Of a stretch of DNA of 64,000 bases, positions 56,772 to 64,000 are shown in pieces. The number at the start of each line of letters is the position of its first letter. The stretch's first letter is position 1. Origin of the DNA: Allolobophora icterica. Its lineage: Eukaryota > Annelida > Clitellata > Crassiclitellata > Lumbricidae. The position numbers and the translations under genes are program-made. The stretch spans positions 12,639,977 through 12,703,976 of the forward strand of contig OY744610.1 in assembly GCA_963556255.1 (NCBI GenBank). Reading direction: 5' to 3'. The notes beneath the pieces were generated by a model. That model did no database searches and had not been told where the DNA came from. It was given only the letters and a program-made list of their open reading frames with translations.

Positions 56772-57116
56772 ATGGACAAGGAACAGAAATTTTTGCGAGC
56801 TTTAGCTGATATTCCATTTAAAGAGGTTAGTAAAAAAGAGAAAATTAAATCTGTAGAAATGCAGCTTAGAAGAATAAATCAAAATTACAGAAAGACGAAA
56901 CAGCGGCTGAATGAATCGGCGTTAAAATTAAAGCAGCTCGCAATTAAACGGAAGTCGCTGCGTGAGAAAGTTAACGGGCTAAAGGTAGGCGTAAATGAAG
57001 ATTCAGATTCTGAATGTGAAAATTTACAACTGCCTCAACAGGTAGAAGATGCAATTTTAGCAGCCTTGGGTGAACCTGTCGTGGAGAATATGGAGGACGA
57101 TGATATTAATTTGTAG
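56772..57116 (+). CDS. Coiled-coil protein with acidic tail, 114 aa
   Basis: Lys/Arg/Glu-rich helix from about residue 20 to 75 (RRINQNYRKTKQRLNESALK), then a linker and an acidic C-terminus (NEDSDSECE, MEDDDINL). It is unlike the GC-richer capsid genes in composition. It is the only ORF of note in the right 3 kb and lies + strand, pointing to the right TIR. I do not recognise it. It could be an accessory or regulatory gene, or a captured host fragment. Confidence 0.55.
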   Translation: MDKEQKFLRALADIPFKEVSKKEKIKSVEMQLRRINQNYRKTKQRLNESALKLKQLAIKRKSLREKVNGLKVGVNEDSDSECENLQLPQQVEDAILAALGEPVVENMEDDDINL

Positions 57117-57149
57117 TTGTTAAATTCTCTAAATTTTAATTCTTCCTTA

Positions 57150-57290
57150 CAGTCAGGCTATAACAAATTTTGAGCTCATACGGCGCTGTTATAAGGACGG
57201 ATGCCCTAACACGGTAAAAAATTTTCCTTCGAGCCTGGCTATTACGGATTTTTAGCTGATGTCGTGCCAGTATAAGGCTGATATAGCATA
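57150..57290. repeat. Two diverged copies of a 75-80 bp segment
   Basis: TCAGGCTATAACAAATTTTGAGCT near 57,153 resembles GCCTGGCTATTACGGATTTTTAGCT near 57,234, each followed by a TATAAGG word. Confidence 0.5.
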
Positions 57291-57815
57291 GCTCTGTGAA
57301 AATTTTAAAGATTTATATTGGCATCGTTATCGGGGCGCGGTGTGTGGCAAAGTGGCGTTTGTCTCATAATTAAAAACCGCAGGAGCCCATTGATAGCTTT
57401 GTGACGTGGCGAGTTCAGGCCGCCATCAAAATAAGCCTGTGCCCTCGCAGCTTTTTGTGGGATATATTTTTGTTTTTCACTAAAAGTTTAGACGATTCCA
57501 ATACAGGCAACACAGTAGACCCTGAAATATCATTACATAGTATTTGTCGTTCAACAATCGTGTTCTACACATGGGGGCGGAAGACCAGCAGTTAGCTGGG
57601 AGGAGGCCGTCGGTGTCTCGAAGACGCCCTGATGAGTCCAGGCAAAACTCGTGTTGTCTTTGAGACTACGGTCTTGGCCTTGGTCTTGAGGACAATTCTT
57701 GCTGCACAGGACGAAACGGAAATCCACCCAAGGAAAAAACCAATCATCTGGTGAGTAGTGATTCTACTTTTTTCTGTATTCAGCGAAAAAGTATATATTA
57801 CTGGTGTAATGATGA

Positions 57816-58090
57816 TCATAGGCGCCGACTTCTTGGGGGCCTTGGGTGCCAATGCACCCAGAGAAAAAGTTCGGTGGGGGCCTGGCCCCAGAGGAATTCG
57901 GACCTTAAATTAAATTTTGGGGTATTCCTAAAAAGGTCGTTACATTTTTATGGGGATGAATTCCTAAAAGTCGCCAAATTTTAGGAGACATGGCCCCCTT
58001 TTATTTTTTGACGGATGACTAAAAAAATAAGCCTTCTGGATCCGCCCCTGACTGGCACCCAGAGACAAAACCAAAAGTCGGCGCCTATGA
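57816..58090. mobile_element. Short inverted-repeat element nested in the Polinton
   Basis: The ends TCATAGGCGCCGACTT and AAGTCGGCGCCTATGA are a 16-bp inverted repeat. Just inside lie TGGGTGCCA and CTGGCACCCAGAGA in opposite orientation, and a GGGGCGGATCC word of the kind seen in hAT-type MITEs (on the - strand). The target duplication is not clear because flanks are ATGATG-rich. About 275 bp, no coding capacity. Confidence 0.65.
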
Positions 58091-58189
58091 TGACGATTAT
58101 GGTATAATTATGATTATGATTAAATAATGTCTCTGTCTATCTCTCTACCTCTCTCTCAGTCTCTCTATTTCCATTCTTTCATTCATTCG

Positions 58190-58245
58190 TTCTGTGAATT
58201 TAAAATAGCCCCTTCAAGATACCTACTCAGGAGCGCCGCACCGTT
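58190..58245 (-). mobile_element. LINE/SINE tail scrap
   Basis: CCCCTTCAAGATACCTACTCAGGAGCGCC-like words (shorter matches throughout) correspond on the - strand to the common SINE/LINE 3' tail seen at 18,100-18,150. Confidence 0.4.
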
Positions 58246-58386
58246 TTTATATATTCAACTTGGCGTATATTCCTAATTTAAATAGTTAAAGCTGTTATTA
58301 CACTCCTAGCTTAAAAACGTGACAGATGTGACAGATATTATCGTCACAACTATAAAAATGGTCACACTCGATGACTTCTAAGCTAT

Positions 58387-58607
58387 AAGCGTTCGTGGGC
58401 CCTCAGGAGGCCCTGGAAGTCGGCCTGCTATAATTGTCCGTGGGTTTCAGGACCCTCTGGAAGCCTAGATGGTATAGATCGGCATCCTCTTAATTCGGCG
58501 AGATAATGGAGTGGTGGGGACCAGAAAAACTGGGTGTTGTAGGCCAGTCAAAACTGGTTTTAAACGTAATTACGATGATGTCCCCAACGCCGTGTTACTA
58601 ATCTACT
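58387..58607 (-). repeat. Right Polinton TIR (221 bp)
   Basis: Reverse complement of 40,438-40,658. Imperfect similarity continues inwards to about 58,320. See the left TIR. Confidence 0.95.
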
Positions 58608-58612
58608 GAGGC
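58607..58612. repeat. Polinton target-site duplication, right copy (TGAGGC)
   Basis: Matches 40,432-40,437. The first T may instead be the last base of the TIR. Confidence 0.8.
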
Positions 58613-58655
58613 CGTTAGGACTGCATCCAGATGTGAGTCATGTCAGTCTAGTCTA
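58608..58655 (-). pseudogene. LINE reverse transcriptase, upstream part of the split frame
   Basis: On the - strand this encodes HDSHLDAVLTAS, the block that precedes the YALRILRTHG block at the left Polinton border. The frame is continuous across the empty site. Further upstream the LINE is lost in a minisatellite. Confidence 0.75.
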
Positions 58656-58690
58656 GAATGCTAAGTCTAAGATGCTGACTTACCGCTCGA

Positions 58691-58822
58691 CTGACTGCTG
58701 ACTGCTGATTCAACTGACTGCTGACTGCTGATTCTACTGACTGCTGACTGCTGATTCTACTGACTGCTGACTGCTGATTCAACTGACTGCTGACTGCTGA
58801 TTCAACTGACTGCTCACTGACT
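58691..58822. repeat. 23-bp minisatellite
   Basis: About five and a half copies of a unit built from CTGACTGCTGACTGCTGATTC, varying only at the CAA/TAC end. Confidence 0.9.
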
Positions 58823-58829
58823 ACTGTTT

Positions 58830-59747
58830 CCCTCTATCTAAAGACTTATTTATCCTAAACATGCAGACCTCTTTGACAAAGGTATCTTGTGATTGGTTTG
58901 TCAAACTGTTGGACCTTACCTTAGATCCCTATAGATTGACAATTATAAAACACAAGAAGGTGTGGCCTTAGTCAAACCTTACCTAATTATCATTAGCGAA
59001 TGGAAAGCTGTTTCATGCGTGGATGGTTCATCTTTACAGAAGCTTCTAGAATGTGCATCTGTTTTGTATCTATTATCCAGAATATCGTTGACTGAAATTA
59101 ATACTCGCTGTAATTTATCTTTGAAGACATGGCGCTGAGCTGGAATTATCTGACCAGCTGCACGTGATTATTCATGTTAAGATTGTCAGCACAACATCCT
59201 ATTTCTATCTTCCTAGGAGCCTCAATGTCTAGTCACTTATCCGGATTCCAAAATTACCTTACATATATAGAACGAACTCTGTGATATCAATGAGAAGATA
59301 TACCGTAAATCTTAGTCCTCTTGTGTCTATCTGTGTCATCTCTTTATTCCTCCCTTTACTCTCCGCTATGTCTCTCTCACTCTCTCCGTATCTCTGTTTT
59401 CAACAAGTTATTTTCTGTTTTTCAGCACTCTTGTATTTTATAATTATCATCATTTTCATTGTTCTTAATGTTTTCACAATTATAAACAGTGAAAATAATA
59501 ATTTTGATCATAATGATCAAATAGTTATGTAGACTTTAGTCATCGTTCTCTTAAACACGGGTATATATGCATGAATACATTCATACAAGCACACTTACAT
59601 ATGGAAGTATATCTTGCTATTCATATTGCGCGATTTTACGAACCTCACAATGAAGCTATGCAATCTAACGCAGATTTAAGAAGACGTGTCTTAAAATATG
59701 CTGTAGTGTGATGTTTTGGAACTACATGTGGAAATCATCACGTACTT
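58830..59747. other. No supported gene
   Basis: The 83-aa frame at 59,281-59,532 is hydrophobic but AT-rich and without context. I see nothing else. Confidence 0.4.
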
Positions 59748-61254
59748 CTAACCTTCGCAGGACGAAGAGAGGTAAATAATTACCCTAGCGGTGTTTGGAT
59801 TTTGATTGCGGAGCAACTGTAGGTAGGTATAATTTGTCGTTGCATATGTTTACAAGTTACCACCAATGACATGTTCCGACTGCATATCCACCACATTGCC
59901 ATGTCGCGTGAAAAAGATTTTTCAATCCAAAGTGTCCTGGGGTGAAAATTTACCACACTTCGTCATCGACGTCGTTATTTTTTCGCTCATAGGGCAGATA
60001 TGTTTTTTAAAGATGTGAGCTCATAGGTGACTTGCAATCGTAAATCAGGTGTGGAATCAGGTGTTAAAAGTTTCATAATTGTGGAGAGTTTATTTTCTAA
60101 GATGGTGGCAAATATGGCCGCCAAAACAAAATATGCATGTCTCAGCTCATAGGTAAGCTACAATGACAAATGAAGTGTCAAATGTAATATTTCCAAAGTT
60201 ACGGAATCGACTTATCGTATTGGCAATAGTGTGTGAGTACTACTGTCCAAGATGGCGGCCAACATGGCCGCCAAAACACAACAATTTGTATATCTCGGCT
60301 CGTAGGTAAGATACAATAAAAAATGAAATGTCAATTGCAGCATTTCCAAGGTCAAGGAATTCATTTATCGTAGTAACAATAGCGTGGGAATACTACTATC
60401 CAAGATGGCGGCCAATATGGCCGCCAAAACACCAAAATAGGAACTATCAATCAACTGACTGATCCGTCACTATTGCCACTGCGATAAGATGATTCCTTGA
60501 CCTTGGTAATGTTACATTTGACACCTCATTTGTCATTGGAGCTTACCTACAACCTGAGATATACATATTTTTGTGTTTTCGTGGCCACATTGGCCGCCAT
60601 CTTGGAAATTAGTATTTCCACACAATTGCCACTACGGTAATTTGATTCCTTGACCTTAGAAATGTTACAATTGATACTTCATTTGTCATTGCAGCCTGCA
60701 TATGTGCTGAGATATACATAATTTTGTGTTTTCACGGCCATATTGGTCGCCATTATGGAAAGTAGTATTCCTACACTATTAACACTATGATAAATCGATT
60801 CCATGACCTTGAATACGTTACAATTGACACTTCATTTGCAATTGTTGCTTACCTATGAGCTGAGACATACATATTGTTGTGTCTGGCGGACCTTTTGGCC
60901 GCCATCTTGGAAAATAGTATTCTCACACTATTGCCACTACAAAAAAATCGATTCCTTGACACTTGGAATGTTACAATGAATACTTTATTTGTCATTGTAA
61001 ATTACCTATGAGCTGAGACATACATATTGTTATGTTTTGGCGGCCATGTTGGACGTCATCTTAGACAATAGTATTCGCACACTATTGCCAATATGATAAA
61101 TCGATTTCTTGACCTTGAAAATGTTACAATTGGCACTTCATTTGTCATTGTAGCTTACCTGTGAGCTGAGGTATTACACATTGTTTTGGGGTAAAAAAAT
61201 TACCCCACTTCGTCCTCCGTGTATCGTGAAATCTCTCCGTTCTGCGAAGGTTAA
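59748..61254. mobile_element. Fold-back element with TTAA-type ends, 1.5 kb
   Basis: The left end is CTAACCTTCGCAG and the right end CTGCGAAGGTTAA (61,242-61,254), an inverted pair bordered by TTAA (one base changed on the left), as in piggyBac-like elements. Each arm holds tandem units with GGCGGCCA and TTGGCCGCCATCTTGGA words. Units point one way up to about 60,440 and the other way after it, so the whole forms a long hairpin. There is no transposase. It is the same family as 22,630-24,412. Confidence 0.75.
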
Positions 61255-62500
61255 TGGGGGACTGTTTTGTAAAGACAGTCCGAGAAAAGGACCAGAAATG
61301 CACGAGAAATCTTGAGGAGACCGTGTCTCCCTAGGCCTACGTGAAAACGGGATAACATAAAGACTTTCTACCAAGCTGGCTAGAGACTGTAAGCTGGTTC
61401 TCGCGACTTCGCTTTTTTGGGCGCTTTGGAAATCTCGAGATTACGATTACGAACGTATAAATCTGAAGTATTCTGAAGCTGCTCAGACTAACGAAGTTCG
61501 ACCAGTGCGTCATTCTGAGTTGGCCGAGGGATATCCGTTGCGAGTTGTATAACCGAACTGGGCATTCGTATAGAAGTTGCTGGACATATAATATATATAG
61601 ATTACTATGGGCTCAGTTTAAAGTTGTCGTATTATGACGCCAGGCAAAATAGTCTAAGCTGTTTGTCTTTAGTCTACGCTACTGGAGCGTGTGAATTCTG
61701 CGGCTATCATAAAGCAGCATTTGCCTTGGTCTGTTCTAACGGCCCATAACGTCTTACCTTTTCCCACTATAACAGTCTCTTCTCACTTCTTCGACTACAC
61801 AGCAGTTGACGATGCAACGAGAAGAACGGCCGAAGCAGAGCACGCTGAGCGATCTCTTCTCGCCGACAATTATAAAGTAAAGACAATTTTAATAATTATT
61901 TACTGTTTGATTCATTACCGATATAAACAACATAAAACGTTTAAATTTTGCATCTTTTGTCTGTCACCCGTCAAACTAATTGCTAATTCTAGTCTTTAAT
62001 GTTTCTGTTTACTAGAGCAGACAGTTAAGTAATCCAGAGACAAGTTGCTACATTACATTGTCTTGCTTGATCCTATAGTTTCTACCACACCTCACCTTGT
62101 CTTATTTTGCCTTACATCACCACCCCTACCTCTTCTCACCTAATGGTTCACCGTCTTACCTTATATTGCCTTACCTTTGCCCTACCCTGCTTTACCGTTA
62201 CTCTGCCACAACTTGCCTCATCTTTATCTGACCTTACTTTACCTTAATGTGCCTTACCTTTACCCTTACATACTTTCTTCACTATACCTTGTGTTAACTT
62301 TGCCAAACCCTTTAACGTATCGTGCCATCGCGTGATGTCTTGTGCATTACGCGTCACAGAAGTTATTAATTAAATATTGCATGATAAGTAGGCTACTATT
62401 ATCATACAATTCTTATCTCACTTATTTGCCCAACTAAATATTTTATTCGAGTAATAAGGCGGACTGAAACTCCTTACACTACGTTACCTTACCGTACGCG
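61255..62500. other. No supported gene
   Basis: A pyrimidine-rich, CCTTAC-repeating stretch lies at about 62,075-62,300. The 102-aa frame at 61,691-61,999 has no recognisable motif. Confidence 0.4.
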
Positions 62501-62519
62501 GCCAACCTACTTTAGGCCG

Positions 62520-63975
62520 GTGTCACAAAATAGAGTATCCCCCATACAAGTATATCCCCTTAGCAGAATGGAGTATCCGGCCGGATGAATGTGAACGGTT
62601 TGGATTATCCCCCTCGTGCCAAATTATCCCTCATGAGCCGTACGAAATTATCCCCCTGTCAAAAAGTATCCCCCTGCAACTTAATTACAAATTGTGCAAT
62701 TTAAGTCAGTTTAGAACTACATCGGTCGTGGCCATAGGCAAAGCCAAGGCTGTTGTCGATGGTATACGTGGGTATACAAAGTGCACTCACTTCTAGAGAC
62801 CGTACACTCACCTCACAAAAATATTTGTACACGCCTCTAATTTGTTTCGGAAAATTAACCAGTAGCCTATACTCACCTCTAATATGTTTCGGAAAGCGAA
62901 TCGGGAGCGTGTACTCCGACTCGCCTCTAATTTTACCACTACAGCCCTGGGCAAAGGCATATGCTATGTATTGTTGGCATGCGTTGGCAAAGAATCCAGT
63001 GAAGTCACTGATCCTCTCGTTACTCTCTCTACTCTATACTCTTAGGCAAGTTGTGACATTGATATCGGTCGATTCGTACCAATCGCTACACCAGCAAAAA
63101 CAGGAAGACAAAATATCAGCAGTCACAAACGACAGTGTCATGGAAAGGGTCTAAGGCGCTAATTAGGTGAATTGGTAGCTCGTGCTTGATATCGGTTGAT
63201 TCGTATCAATCTTACACCAGCAACGCCAGTGAAGCCATTTGAGGCAATGAACCAACATCAATGACTTGTGTTCTTTGTGGTGTTGTAATCTCACGCAAAA
63301 ATTAAACAATGTCTATTTGCATTATTAGTTGCGTGAAGGGCTTGTTGCGATGGATGTGTCACAGACGACAGTGTTATTAAAAAGAATTAAGGTGCTAATT
63401 GGGTGAATTGGTAGCTCGCGCGTGATATCGGTCGATTCGTATCTGGGCAAATATCGGCCGACACAAGGCATCTGACCACATCGGGGAACCTACATGTTAA
63501 AGCCCTCACCTGCCAGCAGCAAATGGACTTCTCTTCGTGTGGGCTGTACGCAGCTGCCTATATCTTTGAGATCGCTTCCAGTTCTACCACGTTGGATGTT
63601 GACTTCGGTGAGCCTTCAGAAATGCGAAAATATCTTGAGAAATGTAAAGCTGTCTTTCCCCAAAATCCCTCTTAAGAGAATGGGAAGAAAGCCACTTCCG
63701 CCTGTAGTTATTCTTCCTACTGTAGCTTCGGTTTGATTTGCTCTGAACATTGCTTAGAACACTTAGAGTCACTTGCTTTTGGATTTTGATTGCAGCATAG
63801 ATTTATCAATTATACACATTCTTCAATAACACCTTATACCTGTGAATTTTTATCCCCCGGGGATGATTTTACACGATGGGGATAGAAATGGTTTATCCCA
63901 CGGATACTCTATACCGGTAGATTCTTTGTCGTATCAGAGGGGTTTCCAGCAGGGCTGTAGTGGTAAAATTTGAGG
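62520..63975. repeat. Repeat-rich block with inverted and direct repeats
   Basis: CTAATTTTACCACTACAGCCCTG at about 62,928 reappears inverted at about 63,950. A segment with GGTGAATTGGTAGCTCG and GATATCGGT.GATTCGTA occurs at about 63,060 (partial), 63,155 and 63,395. TATCCCC words dominate 62,540-62,680 and 63,850-63,920. It may be one or more unnamed non-autonomous elements. Confidence 0.45.
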
Positions 63976-64000
63976 TGAGTATACGCTACCCGGTGACCAG

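Larger units (their letters stand above)
40438..58607. mobile_element. Complete Polinton/Maverick (polinto-/adintovirus-like) element, 18.17 kb
   Basis: Self-synthesising DNA transposon with virus-type genes. It has perfect 221-bp terminal inverted repeats, a target duplication, a protein-primed family B polymerase, a retroviral-type DDE integrase, an adenain-type protease, a packaging ATPase, a double-jelly-roll capsid protein and a penton-like protein. About 14 ORFs, all open, occupy 41.1-55.4 kb with very short gaps. The virion block is on the - strand, phospholipase and integrase are on +, and the polymerase is on -. The right 3 kb is repeat-rich with one small ORF. Identical TIRs and intact ORFs point to a recent insertion. 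In such elements the polymerase copies the genome from protein-capped ends, the integrase inserts it, and the capsid genes may build particles. The integration and replication roles come from family knowledge. Confidence 0.97.

Noticed and set aside
40438..58607. Endogenous retrovirus or LTR retrotransposon, because of the integrase
   Set aside because: There is no reverse transcriptase, gag or LTR in the element. It has a family B DNA polymerase, TIRs and a capsid gene set, so it is a Polinton.

Overview
The window is eukaryotic nuclear DNA. It has GT-AG introns, tRNA-headed SINEs with A and B boxes, several kinds of broken LINE, hAT-like and piggyBac-like non-autonomous DNA transposons, long trinucleotide arrays, and many copies of the palindromic word TAGGCCTA. 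I judge it to be a marine invertebrate, perhaps an echinoderm or another invertebrate deuterostome. That guess is by style only; no gene here fixes the species.

Layout. 1-6.9 kb: mostly unannotated sequence with a SINE, a 751-bp inverted-repeat transposon and a purine-rich tract. 6.97-14.5 kb and 17.9-22.4 kb: two tandem copies of a host gene on the + strand, coding for secreted immunoglobulin-like proteins. Gene 1 (8 exons, about 734 aa) has the plan signal peptide, Ig-A, Ig-B, Thr-rich stalk, Ig-A, Ig-B, long Thr/Pro stalk, short tail. Gene 2 (4 exons, about 251 aa) has signal peptide, Ig-A, Ig-B, tail. All internal exons are phase 1-1. A dead Ig-B exon and LINE and SINE debris lie in the introns and between the genes. 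22.6-40.4 kb: transposon-rich sequence holding a fold-back element with a nested hAT-like insertion, a LINE reverse-transcriptase relic, a hAT-like element with perfect 8-bp target duplications, microsatellites, two weak host-exon candidates on the - strand, and three fragments of one LINE family.

The main feature is a complete Polinton/Maverick (polinto-/adintovirus-like) element at 40,438-58,607, about 18.17 kb. It has 221-bp terminal inverted repeats that I find identical base for base, and a target duplication (TGAGGC, or GAGGC if the terminal T belongs to the repeat). It sits inside the reverse-transcriptase frame of a LINE on the - strand, and removing it restores that frame. Its genes fall into four blocks. 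(i) A ten-gene virion block on the - strand runs from packaging ATPase, coiled-coil structural protein, penton-like protein, pVI-like peptide and double-jelly-roll major capsid protein to a hydrophobic pX-like protein, adenain-type protease, a fibre-like protein, a small structural protein and a hydrophobic protein. (ii) A short + strand pair codes for a zinc-ribbon/phospholipase-A2 protein and a DDE integrase. (iii) The - strand carries a 1248-aa protein-primed family B DNA polymerase and a small Cys-rich protein. (iv) A repeat-rich right end holds one + strand coiled-coil ORF behind a TATA box. All these ORFs are open and keep their key residues, so the copy looks young and may be functional.

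58.6-64 kb: the other half of the split LINE, a 23-bp minisatellite, a second fold-back element, and repeat-rich sequence with no gene I can support.
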